In this document: positions 26,365-35,465 of the stretch, in pieces | Layout: the number at the start of each line of letters is the position of its first letter | How positions within the stretch are numbered: the stretch's first letter is position 1 | Origin: Bradyrhizobium sp. ISRA464 | Lineage (GTDB): Bacteria > Pseudomonadota > Alphaproteobacteria > Rhizobiales > Xanthobacteraceae | Length of the DNA: 64,000 nucleotides | Assembly (NCBI RefSeq): GCF_029910095.1 | Contig: NZ_CP094526.1 | Coordinates: 4,092,001-4,156,000 of the forward strand | Reading direction: 5' to 3' | Made by a program: the position numbers and the translations under genes | Notes under the pieces: model-generated | Database searches by the model: none | Told to the model about the DNA's origin: nothing | What the model saw: the letters and a program-made list of their open reading frames with translations, nothing else

Positions 26365-28191
26365 ATGTGCGGCATCGTCGGCATTCTTGGACGCGCTCCA
26401 GTCGCGGAGCAATTGGTGGATTCGCTCAAGCGGCTGGAGTATCGCGGCTATGATTCGGCCGGCGTGGCCACGCTGGAGAACGGCGGGCTGGCGCGCCGCC
26501 GCGCCGAGGGCAAGCTGAAGAATCTCGAGGGCCGGCTCGAGGCGAAGCCGCTCGGCGGCCACACCGGCATCGGCCACACCCGCTGGGCGACCCACGGCAG
26601 GCCGACCGAGAACAATGCGCATCCGCACGCGACCGAGCGCGTCGCCGTTGTCCACAACGGCATCATCGAGAATTTCCGCGAGCTGCGTGAGGAGCTCGAG
26701 GCCAAGGGCACCGTGTTCACGACCGAGACCGACACCGAGGTCGTGGTGCATCTGGTCGACGACCTGCTCAAGGGCGGCGTCAAGCCGATCGAGGCGGTGA
26801 GGGCGGTGCTGTCGCTGCTGCGCGGAGCCTTCGCGCTCGGCTTCATCTTCGCCGGCGAGGACGACCTGATGATCGGCGCCCGCAACGGCCCGCCGCTCGC
26901 GATCGGCCATGGCGACGGCGAGATGTATTTGGGGTCGGATGCGATCGCGCTCGGGCCGTTCACCGACACGGTGAGCTATCTCGAGGACGGCGACTGGGTG
27001 GTGCTCACGCGCAACGGCGCGACCATCTTCGACAAGGACAACGCGATCGTCCAGCGCGAGGCGATCAAGCACACCACCGCGACCGCGCTGGTCGACAAGG
27101 CCAACTATCGCCACTTCATGGCGAAGGAGATCCACGAGCAGCCGGAAGTGGTCGGGCACACGCTCGCCCGCTACGTCGACATGGCGACCGAGCGCGTCAC
27201 GCTGCCGGTGAAGCTGCCGTTCGACTTCAGTGACATCCAGCGCGTCTCGATCACCGCCTGCGGCACCGCGAGCTATGCCGGATTCATCGGAAAATACTGG
27301 CTGGAGCGGCTGGCGCGGCTACCGGTCGAGCTCGATGTCGCCTCCGAATTCCGCTACCGCGAGGCACCGCTGCGCAAGGGCGATCTCGCGATCTTCATCT
27401 CGCAGTCCGGCGAGACCGCCGACACGCTCGCGGCGCTGCGCTACGCCAAAGCGCAGGGCGCGCATACGCTGTCGGTCGTCAACGTGCCGACCTCGACAAT
27501 CGCGCGCGAAAGCGAGATCGTGCTGCAGACGGTCGCTGGTCCCGAGATCGGCGTCGCCTCGACCAAGGCCTTCACCTGCCAGCTCATGGTGCTCGCCGCG
27601 CTCGCCGTCGCCGCCGGCAAGGCGCGTGGCGAGCTCTCCGACGCCGACGAGGCCAAGCTGGTGCACGGCCTCGTCGAGATCCCGCGCCTGATGTCGGAGG
27701 CGCTCACGATCGAGCCGCAGATCGAGAAGCTCGCGCGTGAGATCTCGAAATCACGCGACGTGCTCTATCTCGGCCGTGGCACCAGCTATCCGCTGGCGCT
27801 GGAAGGCGCGCTGAAGCTGAAGGAGATCTCCTATATCCATGCCGAGGGCTATGCCGCCGGCGAGCTCAAGCATGGGCCGATCGCGCTGATCGACGAGCAC
27901 ATGCCGGTGGTGGTGATCGCGCCCTACGACAAGGTGTTCGAGAAGACCGTCTCCAACATGCAGGAGGTCGCCGCGCGCGGCGGCAAGATCATCCTGATGA
28001 CCGACGCCAAGGGCGCGGCCGAGGCGACGATCCAGTCGCTGCTGACGATCGTGATGCCCGACATGGGGGCGGCTTTCGCGCCGATCGTCTATGCCGTGCC
28101 GGTGCAGCTGCTCGCCTATCATACCGCCGTGGTGATGGGCACCGACGTCGACCAGCCGCGGAATCTGGCCAAATCGGTCACGGTCGAATAG
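26365..28191 (+). CDS. glmS: glutamine--fructose-6-phosphate aminotransferase (isomerizing)
   Basis: 608-residue cytosolic enzyme for glucosamine-6-phosphate synthesis, the first step towards UDP-GlcNAc. I start at MCGIVGILGR (26365), since the Cys after Met must become the N-terminal catalytic nucleophile; the frame extends 13 codons upstream. Glutaminase domain to about 220 (HTRWATHGRPTENNAHP), then two SIS domains (ISQSGETADTLAAL, TKAFTCQL, and ALEGALKLKEISYIHAEGYA), ending DQPRNLAKSVTVE, the conserved tail. Length is normal. Confidence 0.97.
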   Translation: MCGIVGILGRAPVAEQLVDSLKRLEYRGYDSAGVATLENGGLARRRAEGKLKNLEGRLEAKPLGGHTGIGHTRWATHGRPTENNAHPHATERVAVVHNGIIENFRELREELEAKGTVFTTETDTEVVVHLVDDLLKGGVKPIEAVRAVLSLLRGAFALGFIFAGEDDLMIGARNGPPLAIGHGDGEMYLGSDAIALGPFTDTVSYLEDGDWVVLTRNGATIFDKDNAIVQREAIKHTTATALVDKANYRHFMAKEIHEQPEVVGHTLARYVDMATERVTLPVKLPFDFSDIQRVSITACGTASYAGFIGKYWLERLARLPVELDVASEFRYREAPLRKGDLAIFISQSGETADTLAALRYAKAQGAHTLSVVNVPTSTIARESEIVLQTVAGPEIGVASTKAFTCQLMVLAALAVAAGKARGELSDADEAKLVHGLVEIPRLMSEALTIEPQIEKLAREISKSRDVLYLGRGTSYPLALEGALKLKEISYIHAEGYAAGELKHGPIALIDEHMPVVVIAPYDKVFEKTVSNMQEVAARGGKIILMTDAKGAAEATIQSLLTIVMPDMGAAFAPIVYAVPVQLLAYHTAVVMGTDVDQPRNLAKSVTVE

Positions 28192-28285
28192 TCGCAAGCG
28201 GCGCCGTCACGAACCTCTTCAAAAACCTGCCGGGATGGCTTAGCTGGATGGTGGGCTACGGCCGCTTCGACCACCTGGAACCGCA

Positions 28286-29062
28286 ATGACGTCCAAACAA
28301 GTGCCTCCTGTTACCCCGGGTGAACTCCCGCCGCCGGACGCCCCTCGGGGAGTGATGGCGCGCTTCCGCAACTATTTCCTGACCGGCCTGGTCGTGGCCG
28401 GGCCGGTTGCGATCACCCTGTATCTGACCTGGTGGTTCGTCACCTGGGTCGACGGCCTGGTGCGTCCGTTCGTGCCGATCGCCTACCGCCCGGAGACCTA
28501 TCTGCCGTTCGGGCTGCCCGGGGCGGGCCTGGTCGTCGCCGTAGTCGCGCTGACGCTGTTGGGCTTCCTGACCGCCAACCTGGTCGGCCGCTCGCTGGTC
28601 GATCTCGGCGAAAGGCTGCTCGGGCGGATTCCCGCCGTGCGCGCGATCTATCGCGGCCTGAAGCAGGTGTTCGAGACGCTGTTCTCCAGTAACGGATCGA
28701 GCTTCCGCCGCGTCGGGCTGGTCGAGTTTCCGTCGCCCGGCATGTGGTCGATCGTGCTGATCTCGCAGGCGCCGAGTGCCGACGTCTCGGCGAGCCTGCC
28801 GGGCAATGAGGAGCATATCTCGGTGTTCCTGCCGTGCTCGCCGAACCCGACCACCGGCTTCTTCTTCTACGTGCCGAAGAGCAAGATCATCGAGGTCGAG
28901 ATGAGCGCAGAGGATGCCGCGACGCTGATCATGTCGGCCGGCGTGGTGCAGCCCGGCACCAACGATCAGAAGCGGGCCGCCGCGCTCGCCGGCATGGCTA
29001 ATGCCGCGCGCATCGCCAACCAGGCCTCGCTGCAGCCGGTGGCGCCGGCCAAGGTCGAGTAG
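28286..29062 (+). CDS. DUF502 family membrane protein
   Basis: 258 residues with two membrane helices (about 32-55 and 72-95, GLVVAGPVAITLYLTWWFV and AGLVVAVVALTLLGFL), then a soluble domain with IPAVRAIYRGLKQVFETL and PNPTTGFFFYVPKSKI, both hallmarks of DUF502. Function unknown in general. It lies 94 bases downstream of glmS on the same strand and may share its transcript. Confidence 0.85.
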   Translation: MTSKQVPPVTPGELPPPDAPRGVMARFRNYFLTGLVVAGPVAITLYLTWWFVTWVDGLVRPFVPIAYRPETYLPFGLPGAGLVVAVVALTLLGFLTANLVGRSLVDLGERLLGRIPAVRAIYRGLKQVFETLFSSNGSSFRRVGLVEFPSPGMWSIVLISQAPSADVSASLPGNEEHISVFLPCSPNPTTGFFFYVPKSKIIEVEMSAEDAATLIMSAGVVQPGTNDQKRAAALAGMANAARIANQASLQPVAPAKVE

Positions 29063-29097
29063 GCCGGCTGCGGTCATTCCCTGTCGCCGTCCCACAC

Positions 29098-29135
29098 CGT
29101 CATTGCGAGGAGCGAAAGCGACGGAGCAATGACGG
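29098..29135. repeat. short REP-like palindrome, GTCATTGCGAG family
   Basis: CGTCATTGCGAGGAGCGAAA and a closing GCAATGACGG; a shortened relative of the elements at 19753 and 47079. It lies between the convergent DUF502 gene and recG. Confidence 0.6.
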
Positions 29136-29144
29136 TGGAGGGTG

Positions 29145-31253
29145 CTAGCCCGCGCCGATCAGCGGCACGGCTTCGTCGCGTTCGTAGAGATAGAGCAGGC
29201 AGCGCAACGCCTCGCCGCGCTCGCCTTTCAGCTTCGGATTGTCCTTCATGATGCGCAGTGCCTCGTCGCGCGCCTGTGTGATGAGCTGGCCGTGCACGTC
29301 GGAGCGCGCGATGCGGTAGCCGGGCAGGCCGCTCTGCCTGACGCCGAGCACGTCGCCTTCGCCGCGCAGCTTGAGGTCCTCCTCGGCGATCCTGAAGCCA
29401 TCGGTCGTTTCGCGGATCACCTTGAGCCGCGCCTTCGACATCTCGCCGAGCGGCTCCTTGTAGAGCAGGAGGCAGGTCGAGGCCTCCGAGCCGCGGCCGA
29501 TGCGGCCGCGCAGCTGATGCAGTTGCGCAAGCCCAAAGCGTTCGGCGTTCTCGATCACCATGATGGTTGCGGCCGGCACGTCGACGCCGACCTCGACCAC
29601 GGTGGTGGCAACGAGCAGGCCGATCTCGTGCGCAGCGAACTGCGCCATCACGCGATCCTTCTCGGCGCCCTTCATCTGGCCGTGCACCAGACCGACGCGA
29701 TCGCCGAAGCGCTTTTGCAGAGACTCGAACCGCTCCGTCGCGTTGGTGAGATGCTCGGTGCCCTCGGCCTCGGATTCATCCACCAGCGGGCAGATCCAGT
29801 AGACCAGCTTGCCGGCGGCGAGCGCGCGGCCGACGCCGTCCATTACGTCCTCGATTCGGCTCATCGGCACCGCGCGGGTGTCGATCGGCTGGCGGCCGGC
29901 GGGCTTTTCGCGCAGCTCCGAGACGTCCATGTCGCCGAAGTAAGTGAGCACCAGGGTGCGCGGGATCGGGGTCGCGCTGAGCACCAGCACGTCGACGGCC
30001 TCGCCCTTGGAGGTCAGGGCGAGGCGCTCGCGCACGCCGAAACGATGCTGCTCGTCGACCACGGCGAGCGCGAGGGCGCGATAGACGACGTCGTCCTGGA
30101 TCAGCGCATGTGTGCCGACCAAAAGATCGATCTCGCCGGCTTCGAGCCGCGTCAGCAGCTCGCGGCGCTCCTTGCCCTTCTCGCGACCGGTGAGGATCGC
30201 GACCCCTAGGCCGGCGCGCTCGGCGAGCGGCGCGATGGTCTTGATGTGCTGGCGCGCCAGGATTTCGGTCGGCGCCATCAACGCTGCCTGCTTGCCGGCC
30301 TCCGCCACGGCGGCGGCTGCGAGCAGCGCCACCACCGTCTTGCCGGATCCGACGTCGCCCTGCACCAGGCGCAGCATCCGCACCGGCTGGCGGAGGTCCT
30401 CGGTGATGGCCGCGATCGCATCGCGCTGCGACTTGGTCAGCGCATAGGGCAGGGCGTCGATGATCTTGTTGCGCAGGTGACCGTCGCCGGCGTTGCGGTC
30501 GCCGGCCGGCCGGCGCAACTGCGCGCGGATCAAGGCTAGCGCGAGCTGGCCCGCGAGCAGCTCATCGAAGGCCAGCCGCGACCAGAACGGGCCGTCGGGC
30601 AAAATGTCGGTCAACTCGACCGGCACATGCACGCGGGTCAGCGCCTCGCGGAGCGGCGGAAAGTTGCAGCGGCGCAGCACCTCGGGGCTGATCCATTCCG
30701 GCAGATCCGGCAGCTTCGTGAGCGCTTGCGCGATCGCACGGCGGAGCGAGCCGAGTGCAAGCCCCTCGGTCAGCGGATAGACCGGATCGATCCCTGAGAG
30801 TTTGGCAAATCCGGCCTCGTCGACCACGCGGTCGGGATGCACGATCTGCGGGGTGCCGTCATACATTTGCAGTGTGCCGGACACGTAGCGCTTGGCGCCG
30901 ACCGGCAGCAGCTTCTCGACATAGCCGGGCTGGGCACGGAAGAAGGCCAACACGACATCGCCGGTGTCGTCGCTGGCATAGACGAGGTAGGGCGCGCGCG
31001 CGTTGCGTGGCGGCGGGGGGCGATGGCGGTCGACAGTGACCTCCAGCGTCACCACGGTTCCCGGCGCAGCGTCGCGGATCTTGGGCCGCGCGCGGCGGTC
31101 GATCACGCTGGCGGGCAGATGCAGCAGCAGATCGACCAGCCGCGGGGTCTCGTTGCGGTCGAGCAGATAGCGCAACAGCTTGTCCTGCTTCGGGCCGACG
31201 CCTTGCAGGGTCGTGACCGGGGCAAACAGCGGATTGAGCAGGCTGGGGCGCAT
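29145..31253 (-). CDS. recG: ATP-dependent DNA helicase RecG
   Basis: 702-residue helicase that remodels stalled forks and branched DNA. N-terminal wedge/OB domain includes LQGVGPKQDKLL. Walker A is QGDVGSGKTVVALL, motif II is VVDEQHRFGVRERL (the DEQH form of RecG), motif III is LVLSATPIPRT, and motif VI is QLRGRIGRG. The C terminus has LKLRGEGDVLGVRQSG, typical of RecG. Start ATG at 31253 (MRPSLLNP) preferred over an upstream TTG. Length is normal. Confidence 0.96.
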   Translation of the reverse strand: MRPSLLNPLFAPVTTLQGVGPKQDKLLRYLLDRNETPRLVDLLLHLPASVIDRRARPKIRDAAPGTVVTLEVTVDRHRPPPPRNARAPYLVYASDDTGDVVLAFFRAQPGYVEKLLPVGAKRYVSGTLQMYDGTPQIVHPDRVVDEAGFAKLSGIDPVYPLTEGLALGSLRRAIAQALTKLPDLPEWISPEVLRRCNFPPLREALTRVHVPVELTDILPDGPFWSRLAFDELLAGQLALALIRAQLRRPAGDRNAGDGHLRNKIIDALPYALTKSQRDAIAAITEDLRQPVRMLRLVQGDVGSGKTVVALLAAAAVAEAGKQAALMAPTEILARQHIKTIAPLAERAGLGVAILTGREKGKERRELLTRLEAGEIDLLVGTHALIQDDVVYRALALAVVDEQHRFGVRERLALTSKGEAVDVLVLSATPIPRTLVLTYFGDMDVSELREKPAGRQPIDTRAVPMSRIEDVMDGVGRALAAGKLVYWICPLVDESEAEGTEHLTNATERFESLQKRFGDRVGLVHGQMKGAEKDRVMAQFAAHEIGLLVATTVVEVGVDVPAATIMVIENAERFGLAQLHQLRGRIGRGSEASTCLLLYKEPLGEMSKARLKVIRETTDGFRIAEEDLKLRGEGDVLGVRQSGLPGYRIARSDVHGQLITQARDEALRIMKDNPKLKGERGEALRCLLYLYERDEAVPLIGAG

Positions 31254-31276
31254 CAGAGAATCCAAGACCGTTCCAG

Positions 31277-31409
31277 CTCGTCATGCCCGGCTTTACGCCG
31301 GGCATCCACGTCTTTTTTGCCAAGTGCAGCGAGAAGAGGTGGATGGCCGGACCATAGGCGAGCGAAAGCAACGTCGTCCTTCGGACGGCCGCGGCCCCGC
31401 CATGACGAG
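31277..31409. repeat. palindromic intergenic repeat, CTCGTCATGCCCGGC type
   Basis: Starts CTCGTCATGCCCGGCTTTAC and ends GGCCCCGCCATGACGAG, giving inverted termini CTCGTCATG/CATGACGAG. It lies between the divergent recG and sdhE genes and differs from the GTCATTGCGAG family. Confidence 0.6.
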
Positions 31410-31496
31410 AACGAGGGCTGACATCGGCGATCTCGGTCGCTATATCAAGCCTCGCCCGGCACGTCCGGGCTTTTGGCGTTGGATGGATTTTGGCTC

Positions 31497-31787
31497 ATGA
31501 CGGGATCGACACGATCGAGCGGCGGGCTTGATGACCGCCGCAAGCGGCTTTTGTTTCGCTGCTGGCATCGCGGTATCAGGGAGATGGACCTGATCCTTGG
31601 CCGTTTCGCCGACGCGACGATTGCCGATCTCACCGATCAGGAACTCGGCGATCTCGAGCGCCTGATCGAGGTGCCCGATCCCGACCTCTATGCCGCGCTG
31701 ACCGGCGACAGGGTGCTGTCGGCCGAACATGCGACGGCGCTGTTCGATCGCGTCAAGTCGTTTCGCGTCGCGGATCACGGCGCATGA
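31497..31787 (+). CDS. sdhE: succinate dehydrogenase assembly factor (SdhE/CptB family)
   Basis: 96-residue protein of the DUF339 family, which helps flavinylation of succinate dehydrogenase. The core RGIREMDLILGRF contains the RGxxE motif, followed by LTDQELGDLERLIEVPDPDL. ATG at 31497 (MTGSTRSSGG) chosen; the frame is open eight codons further up. Its stop overlaps the mfd start (ATGA), so the two genes are translationally coupled, an arrangement common in this group. Confidence 0.9.
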   Translation: MTGSTRSSGGLDDRRKRLLFRCWHRGIREMDLILGRFADATIADLTDQELGDLERLIEVPDPDLYAALTGDRVLSAEHATALFDRVKSFRVADHGA

Positions 31788-34700
31788 AACAGCCTGCCAA
31801 ATCACCGGCCGCGATGCTGGCGCCCGGCCGGGTGCTGACCATCGCGAATGTCGCGGAGGGCGCCGAAGGGCTCGTCATCTCGGATCTGGCGCGCGCGATC
31901 GCGGCGAAGCCGAAGCGATCGGCCGTGAGCCTTGCCGTGGTGTGCCGCGACGGCGCGCGCGTCCAGCAGCTCGCCCGTGCGCTAGAATTCTTCGCGCCAG
32001 ACATCAGTGTGATGCAGATTCCGGCTTGGGACTGCCAGCCGTATGATCGCGTCTCGCCGCATGCCGGCGTTCTGGCGCAGCGCCTGACCACGCTCGCCAA
32101 GCTGTCGCGGCTGGTGGGAAGCGACAAGCCGCTGATCGTGCTGACCACGGTGAACGCGGCCGTGCAGCGGGTGCCGGCGCGCGAGCAGGTCGCGGCGCAG
32201 GCGCTGTCAGTCGCGCCCGGCAACGTCGTACCGATGGATTCGATCGTCGCCTGGCTCGAGCATAACGGCTACACCCGCTCGTCCACGGTGCGTGAGCCCG
32301 GCGAATATGCCGTGCGCGGCGGTATCCTCGATCTGTATCCGGCCGGCCTCGATCAGCCGGTTCGCTTCGACTTCTTCGGCGACTCGCTGGAGTCCATCCG
32401 CACGTTCGATGCCGAGACCCAGCGCACGCTGCTCGACATGCGCGGGCTCGACCTCGTGCCGGTCTCGGAATTCCAGCTTACGACCGAAACCATCCGCCGC
32501 TTCCGCATGGGCTATGTCGCCGCCTTCGGCGCGCCGGAACGTGACGACCAGCTCTACGAAGCCGTGTCCGAGGGCCGCCGCCATCCCGGCATGGAGCACT
32601 GGCTGCCGCTGTTCCAGGAGCGGATGGACACGCTGTTCGACTATCTCGACGGCGCCGTGGTCGCGATCGAGCCGCAGGGTGAGGACGCCGCCCGCGAACG
32701 CTTCAAGCAGATCGTCGACTATTACGAGGCGCGCCGCGAGGCGCTGGAGCATCCGGGCGGCGGCGCGATCTACAAGCCGCTGTCGCCGGACAAGCTCTAT
32801 CTGACCGAAGACGAATGGACCAAGCTGCTCGGCGACGCGCCGCTGGTTCGGCTGACGCCGTTCGCCGTGCCCGAAGGCGCGGGCGAGGTGTTCGATGCCG
32901 GCGCGCGGCTGGGCCGCAACTTTGCACCTGAGCGGGCCGATACTAACGTCAACGTGTTCGAGGCCGTGGTCGGCCATGTCGGCGCGCTGCAATCGCAGCG
33001 CAAGAAGGTGGTGATCGCGCTGTGGAGCGAGGGCTCGCGTGACCGCATGGGCGCGATGCTGCGCGACCACAAGCTGTTGAACCTCACCAACGTCAACACC
33101 TGGCGCATCGTGCAGGCGACGCCGCGCAACGAGACCATGCTGGCCGTGCTCGGCATGGAATCCGGTTTCGAGACCGATGAATTCGCCGTCATCAGCGAGC
33201 AGGACATCCTGGGCGACCGCCTGGTGCGGCCGCGCAAGGCGAGCCGCAAGCTCGACAATTTCATCTCGGAGGTGACGAGCCTCTCGACCGGCGATCTCGT
33301 CGTTCACGTCGAGCACGGCATCGGCCGCTTCGTCGGCCTGCAGACGCTGGAAGTCTCCGGCGCGCCGCATGACTGCCTCGAGCTGCATTATGCCGCCGAC
33401 ACCAAGCTGTTCCTGCCGGTCGAAAACATCGAGCTGCTGTCGCGCTACGGCTCCGACAGCGCCAATGTCGAGCTCGACCGGCTCGGTGGCGGCGGCTGGC
33501 AGGCCCGCAAGGCCAAGCTGAAGAACCGCATCCGCGAGATCGCGGGCGAACTGATCAAGATCGCGGCGGAACGCCAACTCCACGAGGCGCCGAAATTCCC
33601 GCTGCAGCCGCATGTCTATGATGAGTTCTGCGCGCGCTTCCCCTACGAGGAGACCGAGGACCAGTTGGGGGCCATCACCTCGACGTTGAAGGATCTCGAA
33701 ATCGGCCGCCCGATGGACCGGCTGATCTGCGGCGACGTCGGCTTCGGCAAGACCGAGGTGGCGCTGCGCGCGGCCTTTGCCGTGGCGCTGGAGGGCAGGC
33801 AGGTTGCCGTCGTGGTGCCGACCACGCTGCTCGCGCGGCAGCACTCGCGCACCTTCGCGGAACGGTTCCGCGGCTTCCCGGTCAATATCGCGCAGGCGTC
33901 GCGTCTGGTCTCGACCAAGGAGCTGAACCAGGTCAAGAAGGGACTCGCCGACGGTAGCGTCGACATCGTGGTCGGCACCCACGCGCTGCTCGGCAAGACC
34001 ATCAAGTTCAGGGACCTCGGCCTACTGATCGTCGACGAGGAGCAGCATTTCGGCGTCAGCCATAAGGAGCGGCTGAAGCAGCTGCGCGCCCAGGTGCACG
34101 TGCTGACACTGTCGGCGACCCCGATCCCGCGCACGCTGCAATTGGCGCTGACCGGCGTCCGCGAGCTCTCGATCATCGCGTCGCCGCCGGTCGACCGTCT
34201 CGCGGTCCGCACCTTCGTGGCGCCGCATGATCCCTTGATGATCCGCGAGGCGCTCTTACGCGAACGCTATCGCGGCGGGCAGGCGTTCTACGTGGTGCCG
34301 CGGATCGAGGACCTCGCCAGCGTCAAGGACTTCCTCGACAAGAACGTGCCGGAGATGAAGGTTGCGGTCGCCCACGGCCAGATGCCGCCGACCGTGATCG
34401 AGGACATCATGTCCGCGTTCTACGACGGCAAATACGACATCCTGCTGTCGACCACGATCGTGGAATCCGGTCTCGACATTCCGAACGCCAACACGCTGAT
34501 CGTGCACCACGCCGACATGTTCGGCCTCGCGCAGCTCTACCAGCTCCGTGGCCGTGTCGGTCGGTCCAAGCTGCGCGCCTATGCGCTGTTCACGCTGCCG
34601 GCGCAACAGAAGATCACGGCACAGGCGGAGCGGCGGCTCAAGGTGCTGCAGTCGCTGGAGACGCTAGGCGCGGGCTTCCAGCTTGCCTCCCACGACCTCG

Positions 34701-35302
34701 ACATCCGCGGTGCCGGCAATCTCTTGGGCGAGGAGCAGTCCGGCCATATCAAGGAGGTCGGCTTCGAGCTGTACCAGTCGATGCTGGAGGAGGCGATCGT
34801 CAACCTCAAGGCTGGCGTTGCCGAACCCGCCGCCGACCGCTGGTCGCCGCAGATCACGATCGGCATGCCCGTGCTGATCCCCGAGGACTACGTCAACGAT
34901 CTCAGCGTGCGGCTGTCGCTCTATCGGCGTCTCGCCGATCTCGAGACCGACGAGGAGATCGACAATTTCGCCGCCGAGATGCGCGATCGCTTCGGCGTGC
35001 TGCCGGACGAAGTGCGCTATCTGTTCAAGGTCGCGGCGATCAAGGCGTATTGCCGCAGAGCCAATGTCGAGAAGGTCGACGCCGGTCCGAAGGGAGCCGT
35101 GATCACCTTCCGCGACAACGCCTTCGCCCATCCCGAGCGGCTTGTCGCGTTCATCCGCCAGCACGGCCAGGCCGCGAAGGTCCGGCCGGACATGAAGGTC
35201 GTATTCTTCCAGGATTGGGAGACGCCGGAGGAGCGCCTCGCCGGCACCACCGATATCCTGCGCCAGCTTGCCAACCTCGCCGAGAGCAAGAAAGCGGCGT
35301 GA
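31784..35302 (+). CDS. mfd: transcription-repair coupling factor
   Basis: 1172-residue translocase that removes stalled RNA polymerase and recruits UvrA. The N-terminal UvrB-like part has VRGGILDLYPAG. The RNA polymerase interaction domain lies near 490-560 (GDLVVHVEHGIGRFVGL). The motor has GDVGFGKTEVALRAA (Walker A), VDEEQHFGVSHKERL (motif II), LSATPIPRT, and QLRGRVGRS. The C-terminal domain continues to the end. Length is normal. It overlaps sdhE by four bases. Confidence 0.96.
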   Translation: MKQPAKSPAAMLAPGRVLTIANVAEGAEGLVISDLARAIAAKPKRSAVSLAVVCRDGARVQQLARALEFFAPDISVMQIPAWDCQPYDRVSPHAGVLAQRLTTLAKLSRLVGSDKPLIVLTTVNAAVQRVPAREQVAAQALSVAPGNVVPMDSIVAWLEHNGYTRSSTVREPGEYAVRGGILDLYPAGLDQPVRFDFFGDSLESIRTFDAETQRTLLDMRGLDLVPVSEFQLTTETIRRFRMGYVAAFGAPERDDQLYEAVSEGRRHPGMEHWLPLFQERMDTLFDYLDGAVVAIEPQGEDAARERFKQIVDYYEARREALEHPGGGAIYKPLSPDKLYLTEDEWTKLLGDAPLVRLTPFAVPEGAGEVFDAGARLGRNFAPERADTNVNVFEAVVGHVGALQSQRKKVVIALWSEGSRDRMGAMLRDHKLLNLTNVNTWRIVQATPRNETMLAVLGMESGFETDEFAVISEQDILGDRLVRPRKASRKLDNFISEVTSLSTGDLVVHVEHGIGRFVGLQTLEVSGAPHDCLELHYAADTKLFLPVENIELLSRYGSDSANVELDRLGGGGWQARKAKLKNRIREIAGELIKIAAERQLHEAPKFPLQPHVYDEFCARFPYEETEDQLGAITSTLKDLEIGRPMDRLICGDVGFGKTEVALRAAFAVALEGRQVAVVVPTTLLARQHSRTFAERFRGFPVNIAQASRLVSTKELNQVKKGLADGSVDIVVGTHALLGKTIKFRDLGLLIVDEEQHFGVSHKERLKQLRAQVHVLTLSATPIPRTLQLALTGVRELSIIASPPVDRLAVRTFVAPHDPLMIREALLRERYRGGQAFYVVPRIEDLASVKDFLDKNVPEMKVAVAHGQMPPTVIEDIMSAFYDGKYDILLSTTIVESGLDIPNANTLIVHHADMFGLAQLYQLRGRVGRSKLRAYALFTLPAQQKITAQAERRLKVLQSLETLGAGFQLASHDLDIRGAGNLLGEEQSGHIKEVGFELYQSMLEEAIVNLKAGVAEPAADRWSPQITIGMPVLIPEDYVNDLSVRLSLYRRLADLETDEEIDNFAAEMRDRFGVLPDEVRYLFKVAAIKAYCRRANVEKVDAGPKGAVITFRDNAFAHPERLVAFIRQHGQAAKVRPDMKVVFFQDWETPEERLAGTTDILRQLANLAESKKAA

Positions 35303-35317
35303 GGTTTCTCTAAACCA

Positions 35318-35437
35318 CGTCATTGCGAGCCAACGGGTCGCGCGAATGCGCGCCGATGACAGGCTCCGCGAGGCAATCCATTCCTCGGCGCAAGTCGAGC
35401 TATGGATTGCTTCGTCGCTTTGCTCCTCGCAGTGACG
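35318..35437. repeat. REP-like palindromic element, GTCATTGCGAG family
   Basis: Starts CGTCATTGCGAGCCAACGGG and ends GCTCCTCGCAGTGACG, with inner GCAATCCATTCC and TATGGATTGC. It lies between the convergent mfd and the GGDEF-like gene. Confidence 0.75.
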
Positions 35438-35465
35438 ATGTGCGGCAACCTGGTGTGGCGTCGCG

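Noticed and set aside
32207..33982. 591-codon minus-strand open frame inside mfd
   Set aside because: Antisense to conserved mfd motifs; composition is that of a shadow frame.
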